Shown: positions 45,913 to 55,623, counted from the stretch's first letter. The stretch is DNA of 64,000 nucleotides from Pseudomonas asplenii (GCF_900105475.1 NZ_LT629777.1:4712001-4776000); one strand, 5' to 3'. Numbers and translations: made by a program. Notes: generated by a model from the letters alone, not told the origin.

Positions 45913-47406
45913 GTGCTCCCGACCTCCATGCCGAGTACCGAATACATGCCCGATACCACCCCCGCCAATGGTCTTGCGACCCTGGAAGCGCGTCTGCGCC
46001 AGGATCTCGACTGGCTCGATCTGCCTGCCAAACCCTGGGTCAAGCCACGCCTGCATGCCGGCGAAGCCGTGCTGGACGTGGCGATCATCGGCGGCGGCAT
46101 GGCCGGCCTGGCGTTGGCCGCCGAGCTGCGTCACCTGGGCGTGACGGCCGTGATCTTCGATCAGGCGCCCGCCGGGTTCGAAGGGCCCTGGGCGACGACC
46201 GCGCGCATGGAAACCCTGCGTTCGCCGAAACAACTGACCGGCCCGGCCCTGGGCTTGCCGGCGCTGACGTTTCGCGCCTGGTTCGAGGCGCAATTCGGCC
46301 TGCCAGCCTGGGAACAACTGGACAAGATCCCGCGCCTGCAGTGGGCCGACTACCTGCGCTGGTATCGCAAGGCGCTGGCGCTGGAGGTGCGTAACGAGCA
46401 CCGGGTGAGTCGGGTGACTCCGCGTGCCGATGGTCTGGTGGAACTGACCGTGCAGGCTGGCGCGCAGACGCAGTCCCTGTATGCCCGGCATGTGGTGCTC
46501 GCCACCGGCCGCGATGGCCTGGGCGGGCCGTGGGTGCCGGACCTGGCGCGCACGCTGCCCTATGACCTGTGGGCGCATTCGGCCGACGGCTTGCAGAATG
46601 AATGGTTCGAAGGCAAGCGGGTCGCGATTATCGGTGGCGGCGCGTCGGCCATGGACAGTGCGGCGACCGCGTTGGAGGCCGGCGCGACCAAGGTCGATCT
46701 GCTGATCCGGCGTGCCGAGCTGCCGCGCATCAACAAGGGCAAGGGCGCAGGCAACCCGGGCATGACCCACGGTTACTGGCGACTGCCAGCGGCGTGGAAA
46801 TGGCGCCTGCGCAACTACCTCAACACCCAGCAGGTGCCGCCGCCACGGGGCAGTACCCTGCGGGTCTCGCAATCGGGCCGGGCGCGCTTTCTGCTCGACA
46901 GCCCGCTGGTGGCCGTGGAGGAAAACCCGGCCGGTGGGGTCTGGCTGGAGACGCCGACCGCGCGGTTCGAGGCCGATTTCGTGGTGTTCGCCACCGGTTT
47001 TCGTACCGATTTCCGCCTGCGGCCGGAGTTCTCGCCGTTTTCCTCGCAGATCCGCACCTGGCGTGATCGGTTCGAGGCTCCGGCCGACGAGAAGGATGCG
47101 GAACTGGCAGAACTGCCGGACCTGGGCAAAAGCTTCGAATTCCAGGAAAAGACTCCCGGAGCCTGTCCCGGCCTGAACCATATCCACTGTTTCAGCTATC
47201 CCGCAGCCCTCAGCTTCGGCGCGGTCTCCGGTGACATCCCGGCCATCAGCGAAGGCGCCAAGCGCCTGGCCCAGGCTCTGGTGGGCGAGTTGTTCAATGC
47301 CGATATCGAGCTGCACTACGCGTCCATGCGCGATTACGCCGAGCCGGAACTGCTGGGTGATGAATGGGTGCCCAGCCAGCCGGATGCCCACGAGTTGCGG
47401 CAATGA
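45913..47406 (+). CDS. FAD/NAD(P)-dependent oxidoreductase (flavin monooxygenase-like)
   Basis: The protein has about 497 residues. An FAD-binding GGGMAG motif lies at residues 60-65 and a second dinucleotide motif IIGGGASAMDSA near residue 240; FATGFRTDF resembles the ATG motif of flavin monooxygenases. I took the GTG at 45913 because AAGG lies seven bases before it; ATGs at 45928 and 45946 are alternatives. Its stop overlaps the first permease start (ATGA), so it belongs to the importer operon and probably oxidises the imported compound or a derivative. The substrate cannot be read from sequence. Confidence 0.85.
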   Translation: MLPTSMPSTEYMPDTTPANGLATLEARLRQDLDWLDLPAKPWVKPRLHAGEAVLDVAIIGGGMAGLALAAELRHLGVTAVIFDQAPAGFEGPWATTARMETLRSPKQLTGPALGLPALTFRAWFEAQFGLPAWEQLDKIPRLQWADYLRWYRKALALEVRNEHRVSRVTPRADGLVELTVQAGAQTQSLYARHVVLATGRDGLGGPWVPDLARTLPYDLWAHSADGLQNEWFEGKRVAIIGGGASAMDSAATALEAGATKVDLLIRRAELPRINKGKGAGNPGMTHGYWRLPAAWKWRLRNYLNTQQVPPPRGSTLRVSQSGRARFLLDSPLVAVEENPAGGVWLETPTARFEADFVVFATGFRTDFRLRPEFSPFSSQIRTWRDRFEAPADEKDAELAELPDLGKSFEFQEKTPGACPGLNHIHCFSYPAALSFGAVSGDIPAISEGAKRLAQALVGELFNADIELHYASMRDYAEPELLGDEWVPSQPDAHELRQ

Positions 47407-48377
47407 TCGGTGGGGCCCTGCGCCGGCTGAGCCAATCACTGCTGGTCGTCTGGCTGATGACCCTGGTGGTGTTCGTCGGCCTGAATGCCATCGGCAACCC
47501 GATGGACATCCTGGTCGGTGAAGACCTCAACCAGGCCGAACGGCTGCAGGCGATTGCTCATCTGGGCCTGGACAAACCGCTGTGGGAGCAGTACGTGATC
47601 TTCCTCAAGGGCGCCGTGCACGGCAACCTTGGGCAGAGTTTCGTCTACCACGAAGACGCCATGCGCCTGATCCTGCAACGCCTGCCGGCCACGTTCGAGC
47701 TGGCGTTCAGTGCGTTGTGCCTGGCGGTGCTGATCGGTGTACCGCTGGGGTTGTTCGCCGGAATGTATCCGGAGCATCCGCTGTCGCGACTGATGATGGC
47801 CGGCAGCATCGTCGGTTTCTCGCTCCCGGCGTTCTGGGTCGCGCTGATGATGATCCTGCTGTTCTCGATCACCCTGGGCTGGCTGCCCGCCAGCGGACGG
47901 GGCGCTACCCGTGAACTGTTCGGCGTGCAGTGGTCGTGGCTGACCCTCGATGGCTTGCAGCATCTGCTGCTACCGGCGCTGAACCTGGCGCTGTTCAAGA
48001 TTTCCCTGGTTCTGCGCCTGACCCGTGCCGGCGTGCGCGAGGTGCTGCCCCAGGAGTTCGTCAAGTTCGCCCGGGCCAAGGGCCTGTCGCCGCTGCGGGT
48101 GATGACGATGCACGTGCTGCGCAACACCATGATCCCGGTGGTGACGGTGCTGGCGATGGAACTGGGTTCGACCATCGCCTACGCGGTGGTAACTGAAAGC
48201 ATTTTCTCCTGGCCAGGCGCCGGCAAGCTGATTCTGGACAGCATCAATACCCTGGATCGCCCGGTGGTGGTGGCTTATCTGATGGTGGTCGTGGTGATTT
48301 TCGTGGTGCTCAACCTGGTGGTCGACGGCTTGTATTACCTGCTCGATCCGCGTGTACGTATCGAGGCTGGCCGATGA
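47403..48377 (+). CDS. ABC transporter permease, oligopeptide/nickel (DppB) type
   Basis: The protein has 324 residues with about six membrane helices. The N-terminal region (LGLDKPLWEQYVIFLKGAVHGNLGQSF) and the EAA-loop region (EFVKFARAKGLSPLRVM) are those of DppB/OppB permeases. The ATG at 47403 overlaps the preceding stop by four bases; the frame is open further upstream inside the oxidoreductase gene, but that extension has no permease similarity. It pairs with the next permease to form the membrane channel of a peptide-type importer. Confidence 0.93.
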   Translation: MIGGALRRLSQSLLVVWLMTLVVFVGLNAIGNPMDILVGEDLNQAERLQAIAHLGLDKPLWEQYVIFLKGAVHGNLGQSFVYHEDAMRLILQRLPATFELAFSALCLAVLIGVPLGLFAGMYPEHPLSRLMMAGSIVGFSLPAFWVALMMILLFSITLGWLPASGRGATRELFGVQWSWLTLDGLQHLLLPALNLALFKISLVLRLTRAGVREVLPQEFVKFARAKGLSPLRVMTMHVLRNTMIPVVTVLAMELGSTIAYAVVTESIFSWPGAGKLILDSINTLDRPVVVAYLMVVVVIFVVLNLVVDGLYYLLDPRVRIEAGR

Positions 48378-49279
48378 GCGCCGTCCTGACCAAGCGCATC
48401 TCCGTAGAGTCGCCGTGGCGCCGGGTGCTGGTCGAATTCCTCGCCTCGCCGTCGGCCGTGACCGGCCTGCTGGTGTTGCTCGCGGTGATCCTGGTGGCGT
48501 TGCTGGCGCCATGGATCGTGGTGCAGAACCCCTACGACCTGATGCAACTCAACGTGCTCGACGCACGCCTGCCACCGGGCAGCGCCAACCTGGACAGCGG
48601 CTACACCTACTGGCTGGGCACCGACGGACAGGGCCGCGACCTGGTCTCGGCGATCATCTACGGCCTGCGTATCAGCCTGTGGGTCGGCATCGGTTCAGCC
48701 CTGATCGCCGCGCTGATCGGCACCTTGCTCGGCCTGCTGTCGGCCTACGTCGGCGGTTGGGTCGATGCCTTGCTGATGCGCCTGGTCGACCTGCTGCTGT
48801 CGTTCCCGGTGATTCTCATGGCGTTGATGATCCTCGCCTGGCTGGGCAAGGGCGTTGGCAACGTGATGCTGACCCTGGTGCTGCTGGAGTGGGCGTACTA
48901 CGCCCGCACCGCCCGCGGCCAGGCGCTGACCGAAAGCCGTCGGGAGTATGTCGATGCGGCGCGGGGGCAGGGGATTGGGGCCTGGCGGATCGTCATCGGC
49001 CACATCCTGCCCAACTGCCTGCCGCCGCTGATCGTCATCGGCGCGCTGCAGATCGCCCGGGCGATCACCCTGGAGGCGACCCTGTCGTTTCTCGGCCTCG
49101 GTGTGCCGGTGACCGAACCCTCGCTGGGCCTGCTGATCGCCAACGGTTTCCAGTACATGCTCAGCAACGAATACTGGATCAGCCTGTTTCCGGGGCTGGC
49201 GCTGCTGATCACCATCGTCGCGATCAACCTGGTAGGCGATCGCCTGCGTGATGTCCTGAACCCGAGGCAGCAGCGATGA
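48374..49279 (+). CDS. ABC transporter permease, oligopeptide/nickel (DppC) type
   Basis: The protein has 301 residues. It shows the DppC N-terminal helix, the family segment LGTDGQGRDLVSAIIYGLRISL and the EAA loop (EYVDAARGQGIGAWRIVIGHILPN, paraphrased to its core EYVDAARGQG). Its start overlaps the DppB-type gene by ATGA and its end overlaps the ATPase gene by ATGA. It is the second half of the importer channel. Confidence 0.93.
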   Translation: MSAVLTKRISVESPWRRVLVEFLASPSAVTGLLVLLAVILVALLAPWIVVQNPYDLMQLNVLDARLPPGSANLDSGYTYWLGTDGQGRDLVSAIIYGLRISLWVGIGSALIAALIGTLLGLLSAYVGGWVDALLMRLVDLLLSFPVILMALMILAWLGKGVGNVMLTLVLLEWAYYARTARGQALTESRREYVDAARGQGIGAWRIVIGHILPNCLPPLIVIGALQIARAITLEATLSFLGLGVPVTEPSLGLLIANGFQYMLSNEYWISLFPGLALLITIVAINLVGDRLRDVLNPRQQR

Positions 49280-50295
49280 ACCTGCCTGAATCATCATTCG
49301 TCGCTGCCACGAACAACACCCGCGTGCCGACGCTCGAACTGCGCAACCTGTGCACCTCGTTCCATACCCGTGCCGGTGTCTTGCCGGCGGTGCGAGACGT
49401 GTCACTGCGGGTTCAGCCGGGGCGCATTCTCGGGCTGGTGGGCGAGTCGGGCTCGGGCAAGTCGGTCACCGGCTTCTCCATTCTCGGCCTGGTCGATGCG
49501 CCCGGGCGGATCAGCGGCGGCCAGGTGCTGTTCCAGGGCCGTGACCTGACCCGGCTCTCGGCAGCGCAACTGCGTGAATTGCAGGGCAACCGCATCGCGA
49601 TGATCTTCCAGGATCCGATGATGACCCTCAATCCGGTGCTGCGCATCGACACGCAGATGATCGAGGCGGTGCGCGCCCATCAGTCGGTGAGCAAGCGCGA
49701 AGCCCGCGACCACGCCGCCCGCACCCTGGCGCGGATGGGCATCGCCAGTCCCGAGGAACGCTTGCGCGCCTATCCACACCAGCTCTCCGGCGGCATGCGT
49801 CAGCGCGTGGCGATTGCCATCGCCTTATTGCATTCGCCAGACCTGATCATCGCCGACGAGCCGACCACCGCCCTGGACGTGACGATCCAGGCACAGATTC
49901 TCAGCCAGGTGCAGCAACTGGTGCGCGAGCAGGGCACCTCGCTGATCTGGATCACCCATGACCTGTCGGTGGTGGCCGGCCTGGCCGATGATGTGGCGGT
50001 GATGTATGCCGGGCAGATCGTCGAGCAGGGCACGGTCGACGATGTTCTCGACCAGCCGCAGCATCCCTACACCCGAGGCCTGATCGACAGCCTGCCGAGT
50101 CGCAACCAGCGCGGCCAGCGCCTGCAGCAGATTCCCGGGATGGCGCCGGACCTGTTGTCGATGCCGGCCGGCTGCGCCTTCGCGGCCCGTTGCGCCAGGG
50201 CTTCGGCGCTGTGTGCCACGCAACCGCAGGCCATGCAGATGCCCCGTGGGCGAATGGTCCGTTGTTTTCACCCGGGAGCCGCCGATGCGCAGTGA
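49276..50295 (+). CDS. ABC transporter ATP-binding protein, DppD/OppD type
   Basis: The protein has 339 residues: Walker A GESGSGKS, signature LSGGMRQRV, Walker [13 protein letters not shown], and the oligopeptide-transporter C-terminal domain with cysteines ([14 protein letters not shown]) that can hold an iron-sulphur cluster in this family. It supplies ATP hydrolysis for uptake. It overlaps the upstream permease by four bases and the next ATPase by eleven. Confidence 0.94.
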   Translation: MNLPESSFVAATNNTRVPTLELRNLCTSFHTRAGVLPAVRDVSLRVQPGRILGLVGESGSGKSVTGFSILGLVDAPGRISGGQVLFQGRDLTRLSAAQLRELQGNRIAMIFQDPMMTLNPVLRIDTQMIEAVRAHQSVSKREARDHAARTLARMGIASPEERLRAYPHQLSGGMRQRVAIAIALLHSPDLIIADEPTTALDVTIQAQILSQVQQLVREQGTSLIWITHDLSVVAGLADDVAVMYAGQIVEQGTVDDVLDQPQHPYTRGLIDSLPSRNQRGQRLQQIPGMAPDLLSMPAGCAFAARCARASALCATQPQAMQMPRGRMVRCFHPGAADAQ

Positions 50296-51298
50296 TCAGA
50301 CACCCCTCATCGAGCTGCAGCAGGTCAGCAAGACCTTTGGCCAGGCGCCCGGCGAGCATTCCATCCAGCGCCTGCTGCAACGCCTGCGCCTGACCCGCGC
50401 GCAGCCGCTGACCCACGCGGTCGACCGGGTCGACCTGCGGATCGAGCGCGGCGAAGTGGTCGGCCTGGTCGGCGAGTCCGGCTGCGGCAAGTCGACCCTC
50501 GGGCGGATGGTCGCCGGGCTGTTGCCGGTGTCCTCGGGCAGTGCACGGGTCGATGGGCTGGACCTCGACAGCCTCACGGCCGAGCAGCGCCAGGCGGTGC
50601 GGCTGAAGGTGCAGATGATCTTCCAGGACCCGTCGGCCAGCCTCAACCCACGTCTGCGGGTCGACCGCATCGTCGGTGAGGGCGCGCTGTTGCATGGCCT
50701 TACCGACAGGCGCGGCTTCGACGCTTACGTCAGCGCCCAGTTGGAACGCGCCGGGTTGAGCGCGCAGTTGCGCCAGCGTTATCCGCACCAGTTCAGTGGC
50801 GGCCAGCGCCAGCGCATCGGGATCGCCCGGGCCCTGGCGGTGCAGCCGCAACTGCTGGTGTGCGACGAGTCGGTGGCGGCCCTGGATGTGTCGATTCAGG
50901 CGCAGATCCTCAACCTGTTCATGGACCTGCGTGACGAACTGGGCCTGACCTACCTGTTCATCAGCCATGACCTGGGCGTGGTCGAGCACCTGTGCGACCG
51001 CGTCGTTGTGATGTACCTCGGCCGGGTGGTGGAGAGTGCGTCGGTGGATGAGCTGTTCGCCCGCGCCAACCACCCGTACACCCAGGCGCTGCTGGCGCAG
51101 ATTCCGCGTTTCGATGTCCGCAGTACCCGTTATGACGCGATCGAAGGGGAAATCCCCAGCCCGCTGAACCCGCCCAGCGGGTGTCATTTCCATCCTCGCT
51201 GCCCGTACGCCACGGCGCGTTGCCGCGAGGAAGCTCCAGCGCTGAGGGAGGTTTCGCCGAACCACCTGAGTGCGTGTCACCTCAACGAGCAGCCATGA
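50285..51298 (+). CDS. ABC transporter ATP-binding protein, DppF/OppF type
   Basis: The protein has 337 residues with Walker A GESGCGKS, signature FSGGQRQRIGIARAL, Walker B LLVCDESVAALD and the C-terminal oligopeptide domain (CHFHPRCPYATARC). I chose the ATG at 50285, which overlaps the end of the preceding ATPase by 11 bases; the longer open frame upstream is within that gene. Walker B has ESV rather than the usual EPT/EPV. Confidence 0.93.
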   Translation: MRSDQTPLIELQQVSKTFGQAPGEHSIQRLLQRLRLTRAQPLTHAVDRVDLRIERGEVVGLVGESGCGKSTLGRMVAGLLPVSSGSARVDGLDLDSLTAEQRQAVRLKVQMIFQDPSASLNPRLRVDRIVGEGALLHGLTDRRGFDAYVSAQLERAGLSAQLRQRYPHQFSGGQRQRIGIARALAVQPQLLVCDESVAALDVSIQAQILNLFMDLRDELGLTYLFISHDLGVVEHLCDRVVVMYLGRVVESASVDELFARANHPYTQALLAQIPRFDVRSTRYDAIEGEIPSPLNPPSGCHFHPRCPYATARCREEAPALREVSPNHLSACHLNEQP

Positions 51299-51352
51299 AA
51301 GGGTGCATCGACACCCGCGGCGCTTATCGCCATTGCGTACAAGGAATTCCCC

Positions 51353-52918
51353 ATGCAACCACGTGTTCGTTCACTGATCGCTTCGGCGCTGCTATTGGCC
51401 GCAGGCGGCGTATCGGCGCAGGACCTGCGTATCGGTTACGCCGACCCGGTATCGTCCCTCGACCCGCAACTGAACAACTATGCCGGCGACCGTTCGGTGG
51501 CGCTGCACGCCTTTGAATCGCTGGTCAACCGCCACGATGACAAGACCCTGCCGGGCCTGGCCAAGAGCTGGAAAGTGCTCGACCCGACCACCTGGCAGTT
51601 CGACCTGCGCGACGACGTCAAATGGCAGGATGGCACGCCGCTGACCGCCGACGACTTCGTCTTCTCCTTCGAACGTGCGCGCAACGTGCCCGGCAGCGTC
51701 GCCTCGTACGCCGGGGCCACGCGTACCGTGGAGTCGGTGCAGGCCAAGGATGCCCATACCCTGCTGATCAAGACCCGCACGCCGAACGCCAACCTGCTGC
51801 CGGATGTCGACTCGATCTACATCGTCAGCCGCCACGCCGGCGCCACGGCCAGCAGCGCCGACTACAACTCGGGCAAGGCACTGATCGGCACCGGGCCGTA
51901 TCGCTTCGTCTCCTACGTGCCGGGCGACCGCACGATCTTCCAGCGCAACGACAGCTACTGGGGCGCCAAGCCGACCTGGGACAAGGTCGACTTCCGTTTC
52001 ATCGCCAACGCCGCCAACCGCACTGCAGCGCTGCTGGCCGGCGACGTCGATGTGATCGACAAGGTCTCGCCGACCGACGTCGAACGCCTGCGCAAGACCC
52101 CGAGCGTCAACGTCTTCGCCTACCAGGGCCTGCGTGCGCTGATCATCCAGCCGAGCTTTCGCGAAGGGCCGAACGAGTTCATTCGTGACAACAGCGGCAA
52201 ACCCTTGGCGCAGAACCCGCTGCGCGACGTACGGGTGCGCCAGGCGCTGTCGCTGGCGATCAATCGCCAGGCCATCGACCAGCGCATCATGCAGGGCACC
52301 GTGACCGAGGCCAACCAGTGGATGCCGGCCAATACCTTTGGCTACAACCCGCAGGTGAAGAACATTCCCTACGACCCGAAACAGGCCAAGGAACTGTTGG
52401 CCCAGGCCGGCTTCCCGGATGGTTTCCAACTGACCGTGCATGTGCCGGGCGACCGCTATCCGCAGGCGCCGGAAGCCATGCAGGCGGTGGCGCAATTCTG
52501 GACCCGGATCGGCCTCAAGGTGCAGCTAGAAGTGTTGCCGTGGGCGGTGTATGCCGGCAAGGCGAACAAGAACGAACTGGCGGTCAGCGTGATTGCCTGG
52601 GGCAACGGCACTGGCGAAGCGGCCTACGCGTTGACCAACATCCTGACCACCGTCGACAGCAGCAAGGGGCAGGGCGCCTCCAACTGGGGTCGCTACAGCA
52701 ACCCGCTGGTGGACAAGGCTCTGCTCGATTCCACCGCCGAGTTCGATGAGGCCAAGCGGCGCAAGATCCTCGAGGATTCGGTGAAGCTGGTCAGCGACGA
52801 CGTCGGCATCATCCCTCTGTTCCACTACCAGAACATCTGGGCCGCGCGCAAAGGCCTGAAGGTCGAACCGCTGGTCAGCGACCGCACGGCCGCGCTGATG
52901 GTCACCGAGCAACCTTGA
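51353..52918 (+). CDS. ABC transporter substrate-binding protein, family 5 (peptide/nickel type)
   Basis: The protein has 521 residues with a Sec signal peptide probably cleaved after Ala22 (GGVSA). The SBP_bac_5 fold is recognisable from the N-terminal LDPQLNNY, the segment LRDDVKWQDGTPLTADDFVFS and a long C-terminal lobe. It binds the substrate in the periplasm. From memory it fits the KPN_01854-type binding proteins, which occur beside the same pair of CMD/AhpD proteins found here. The ligand is unknown. Confidence 0.92.
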   Translation: MQPRVRSLIASALLLAAGGVSAQDLRIGYADPVSSLDPQLNNYAGDRSVALHAFESLVNRHDDKTLPGLAKSWKVLDPTTWQFDLRDDVKWQDGTPLTADDFVFSFERARNVPGSVASYAGATRTVESVQAKDAHTLLIKTRTPNANLLPDVDSIYIVSRHAGATASSADYNSGKALIGTGPYRFVSYVPGDRTIFQRNDSYWGAKPTWDKVDFRFIANAANRTAALLAGDVDVIDKVSPTDVERLRKTPSVNVFAYQGLRALIIQPSFREGPNEFIRDNSGKPLAQNPLRDVRVRQALSLAINRQAIDQRIMQGTVTEANQWMPANTFGYNPQVKNIPYDPKQAKELLAQAGFPDGFQLTVHVPGDRYPQAPEAMQAVAQFWTRIGLKVQLEVLPWAVYAGKANKNELAVSVIAWGNGTGEAAYALTNILTTVDSSKGQGASNWGRYSNPLVDKALLDSTAEFDEAKRRKILEDSVKLVSDDVGIIPLFHYQNIWAARKGLKVEPLVSDRTAALMVTEQP

Positions 52919-52985
52919 ACCCAAAGCCTTCGCGCACGGTGGCGAGCCGTTGCGCGAAGACCGTCTTCGATCTGCAGGAGCCTTC

Positions 52986-53522
52986 ATGTCCTCCATCACT
53001 GCCATCACTGCCAACACTGTCGCGCCGGATCTGCTCGACAGTCTGCTGAACATCCAGCCCGGTACCGCCTTGCATGACGTGCGTCACGCCCGGGAGAAAG
53101 TCGCTGCGGCGACCCAGGGCAGCCAGGCGCTGTTCTTTGCCGACGACCTGGGTGTCGACCTGTCGCGGGTCGAACGCCTGTGGGTTGCGTATTACGCGGC
53201 GCGCCTGACACCCCAGGCGACTCTCGCGGCGCACTACCTGGCCCAACTGCACGAGCTGGGCATCGACAGGACGACCCTCGGCAGCATCGAGGCGGGCAAT
53301 CTCGACGCATTGAGCGATCGCCGCCTGGCGGCGATCCTGGGGTTCACCCGCACGCTGATCGAAGCACCAGTACATGGCGACCAGGCCGCCTTGCAGGTGT
53401 TGCAAGAGCAGGGCTTGAGCACGCAAGCCATTGTCGTACTGGCGCAGTTGATCGCCTTTCTGTCCTACCAAGTCCGCCTGGCCGCTGGCCTTGCGGCCTT
53501 GTCGTCCGCTGGAGCCGTCTGA
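52986..53522 (+). CDS. CMD-domain protein (Avi_7170-like)
   Basis: The protein has 178 residues and an all-helical composition resembling the carboxymuconolactone-decarboxylase/AhpD fold, but without the CxxC pair. The ATG at 52986 follows a GCAGGAG ribosome site. Its stop shares one base with the start of the AhpD-like gene (TGATG), so the two are coupled. I recall such a pair (a CMD protein and an alkylhydroperoxidase-domain protein) as a conserved set with a peptide-type ABC importer; the reaction is not known. Confidence 0.75.
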   Translation: MSSITAITANTVAPDLLDSLLNIQPGTALHDVRHAREKVAAATQGSQALFFADDLGVDLSRVERLWVAYYAARLTPQATLAAHYLAQLHELGIDRTTLGSIEAGNLDALSDRRLAAILGFTRTLIEAPVHGDQAALQVLQEQGLSTQAIVVLAQLIAFLSYQVRLAAGLAALSSAGAV

Positions 53523-54112
53523 TGAGCGAACCGATCCGCAGCAACGGATTCACCAACGAAGTGCTGGGCTGGAAAGCCTGGCTGCCGACCCTCGACCTGC
53601 AAAGCGCCACGCCTGCGCAGATCGCGGTACTCGAAGAGAGCCACCCGCAGGCCAAGACCTCGGACTACTACCTGACCCTGGGGCATCACCCGGACATCCT
53701 GCGTCAGCGTTCCCAGGCGTTCAACGCGATCATGTACGCCCCCGGCGGCCTGTCCCGCGCCGAGCGCGAGCTGGCGAGCACCGTGGTGTCGCGGCTCAAT
53801 CGCTGCGTGTATTGCGCCTCGGTCCATGCACAACGCTTTGAACAACTGGCCAAGCGCAACGACGTAATCAGCGAGATCTTCGCCGACCCGGCCACTGCTG
53901 GGACCACGCCCCGCGAGCGGGCCATCGTGCGCTTTTCCATCGATCTGACGCTGGATCCGGCGAGTCTGAACGCCCGTCATATCCAGGCATTGCGTGAGCA
54001 TGGGCTGGACGATGGCCAGGTGCTGGACCTGATCCATGCGATTGCGATCTTTGCCTGGGCCAACCGGCTGATGCTGAATCTGGGAGAGCCGGTATTTCCC
54101 GAGGAGAAGTGA
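53522..54112 (+). CDS. Alkylhydroperoxidase (AhpD)-domain protein (Avi_7169-like)
   Basis: The protein has 196 residues and carries the AhpD active-site pattern CVYCASVH (Cys95, Cys98, His102), which gives a redox-active disulphide in this family. The ATG at 53522 overlaps the stop of the previous gene; the frame open upstream is out-of-family. It is the last gene of the FAD/ABC operon and probably handles a peroxide or oxidised intermediate of the imported compound. This role is inferred. Confidence 0.85.
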   Translation: MSEPIRSNGFTNEVLGWKAWLPTLDLQSATPAQIAVLEESHPQAKTSDYYLTLGHHPDILRQRSQAFNAIMYAPGGLSRAERELASTVVSRLNRCVYCASVHAQRFEQLAKRNDVISEIFADPATAGTTPRERAIVRFSIDLTLDPASLNARHIQALREHGLDDGQVLDLIHAIAIFAWANRLMLNLGEPVFPEEK

Positions 54113-54213
54113 GGCGGGATATTGTGCAGCGCGGCGGCGCATGGCCCTCAACCAGGACCCTGGCAATGCCTGCCAATGGACCGGCCGCGATGCAGCCGGA
54201 TCCGCGCGAGGGC

Positions 54214-54423
54214 TTAAACGACTTCGTCGATCAGCGAAGTCTTTTCCGGCGTGGCCGTGACGGGAGGCGTCACCGGCGGGTTGACGAGATCCCTGAGTTT
54301 TTTCGCGGCTTCTTTCTGCGCTTCAGTCAGGGGCGGCGGCGGTGTGCTGGACGACGGGAGGGTAATCGGCGAAGTGGGGGTGCCGGGGGTCAATGTTGGG
54401 AGAGGGCGATTGCTTATTTCCAT
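54214..54423 (-). CDS. Small Pro/Thr-rich hypothetical protein
   Basis: The 69-residue frame begins at an ATG (54423) preceded by GGAAG at seven bases. It is rich in Pro, Thr and Ser (PSSSTPPPPLTEAQKEAAKK) with a short charged helix in the middle and the end TSLIDEVV. A longer start at 54537 has no ribosome site. I do not recognise the family. Low complexity lowers confidence that it is translated. Confidence 0.5.
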   Translation of the reverse strand: MEISNRPLPTLTPGTPTSPITLPSSSTPPPPLTEAQKEAAKKLRDLVNPPVTPPVTATPEKTSLIDEVV

Positions 54424-54591
54424 GTCACTGCTTCCGTGAGTGAGAGTTGAACTCAGGGTAACGGCCGTTTCTCGCAGAGCTTTAGGCGGCGCTTGTGTGT
54501 CCAACGGCTGAGCTACGGCAGAAATGATTCTGAACACTCCGGCAGGGGCAACGGTCTACCCGGCATCACACGGCAAAGGTAGGCATGGAAA

Positions 54592-54852
54592 ATGAAAAAA
54601 GAGACTCAGGCACCATCAAAAACCCAGGGTGAAGAAGAGCGCGACAACGATGCCCAGCGGCCGGATGGCTCGACCGGCACCTCGCATGATTCGACTGCAC
54701 AGAAAACGGCACGGAACCAAGGCCCGCATTCATCCGAACAGGCCAATGCCCAGCACGATCTGGGGTTTGATCCCGACTCACCGGATCTCGAAGACCCGCA
54801 AGTCGATCCCCAGGGCCCGGCGAAGGCCCCCAGGGACGATGAGAAGAAGTAA
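54592..54852 (+). CDS. Small hydrophilic hypothetical protein (86 aa)
   Basis: The protein is strongly hydrophilic and probably disordered, with many Gln, Asp, Glu, Lys and Pro residues and the repeats DPDSPDLEDPQVDPQGP. A ribosome site (AAAGGTAGG) lies before the ATG. There is no signal peptide or membrane segment. I do not recognise a function. Similar short acidic proteins occur next to each other in this stretch. Confidence 0.6.
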   Translation: MKKETQAPSKTQGEEERDNDAQRPDGSTGTSHDSTAQKTARNQGPHSSEQANAQHDLGFDPDSPDLEDPQVDPQGPAKAPRDDEKK

Positions 54853-55118
54853 ACAGGACTCAATCCCGGGGCCGAAGGGCGATTCCGGGATTCAGTTCAC
54901 TGACAACGGGTGACCGTTACTTGTCATGGGCGGCCTTGAGAGCCTTGGCCTGCTCTGAAATATCCGCTCGGTGGCAGCATCGACAAAAACTCTGAATTAT
55001 CTGCGCAGCAGGGCAGTCCACCGAATGAAGCCCATAGCGTGGGAGTCGGTTCGCTGGGTTATAGGACCCAGCTTACTGGCTATCCGCCATGGTCCACCAT
55101 CCAAAACGGAGAACGCTC
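54853..55118. other. 266-bp gap with no supported gene
   Basis: I see no credible frame or strong hairpin. A minus-strand reading ends in a helix-like run (SEQAKALKAAHDK then stop at about 54917), but it has no start codon with a ribosome site and may be a gene remnant. Confidence 0.4.
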
Positions 55119-55583
55119 ATGCCTACCTCAGAGAACCGCAAAAACCAGAGCGAAATCGACGATACCGAAGACCGCATGGGCAGCGTCCATGAACTGGATT
55201 TCAGTGAACGCCGCGATGAACGCCAGGGGCGTGCAGGCGATGAGCGCCCGGCCCGGGAACTGGAAGCAGACTACCCAGCTCGCCGCGTTGCCGAGAGCGG
55301 CATGAGCGGTGGCGAGGCGCTGAGTGACAGCCGGCATGAAGACAACGTCACCCTTGACGACCTGAGCCCCGACACCCTTTTTGACGAGACCGGCGCCCGC
55401 GACCCGGACGAACCCGGTAGCGGCGAAGGACCGGCCGACAGCACCCTGCGTCAGGTGGGTGCCGATGAAATCGCCGGTGGTATTGGCCTTGACGAGGCCG
55501 AGCTGGCGCGTTCGGCGCCATTGGATGGCGAACCCTGGAGCGATGAAGTCGTGCCACAGAGGAACAAGGCAGAGCGCGAATGA
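55119..55583 (+). CDS. Acidic hypothetical protein (154 aa)
   Basis: The protein is highly charged and without hydrophobic segments: it starts with a polar region containing DDTEDRMGSVHELDFSERRD and continues with acidic stretches (DDLSPDTLFDE, GIGLDEAELARSAP). The ATG at 55119 follows ACGGAGAACG. I recall similar Pseudomonas proteins labelled as serine kinase/phosphatase or HPr-related, but no catalytic motif is visible, so I give no function. The next small gene starts 41 bases downstream and may be co-transcribed. Confidence 0.7.
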   Translation: MPTSENRKNQSEIDDTEDRMGSVHELDFSERRDERQGRAGDERPARELEADYPARRVAESGMSGGEALSDSRHEDNVTLDDLSPDTLFDETGARDPDEPGSGEGPADSTLRQVGADEIAGGIGLDEAELARSAPLDGEPWSDEVVPQRNKAERE

Positions 55584-55623
55584 ACGGGCAGCGTTGTGTC
55601 TGTCGCCACCCACGGAGTCTCCC

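Noticed and set aside
45852-46394. Frame starting with ATG 45852 (180 codons)
   Set aside because: It is out of phase with the FAD oxidoreductase and only codes low-complexity Arg-rich sequence within that gene.
53180-53521. Upstream extension of the AhpD-like frame
   Set aside because: It overlaps the CMD gene; the TGATG junction gives a natural coupled start at 53522.
54853-55000. Short minus-strand frame ending in SEQAKALKAAHDK
   Set aside because: No start codon with a ribosome site and no continuous upstream sequence that looks coding.
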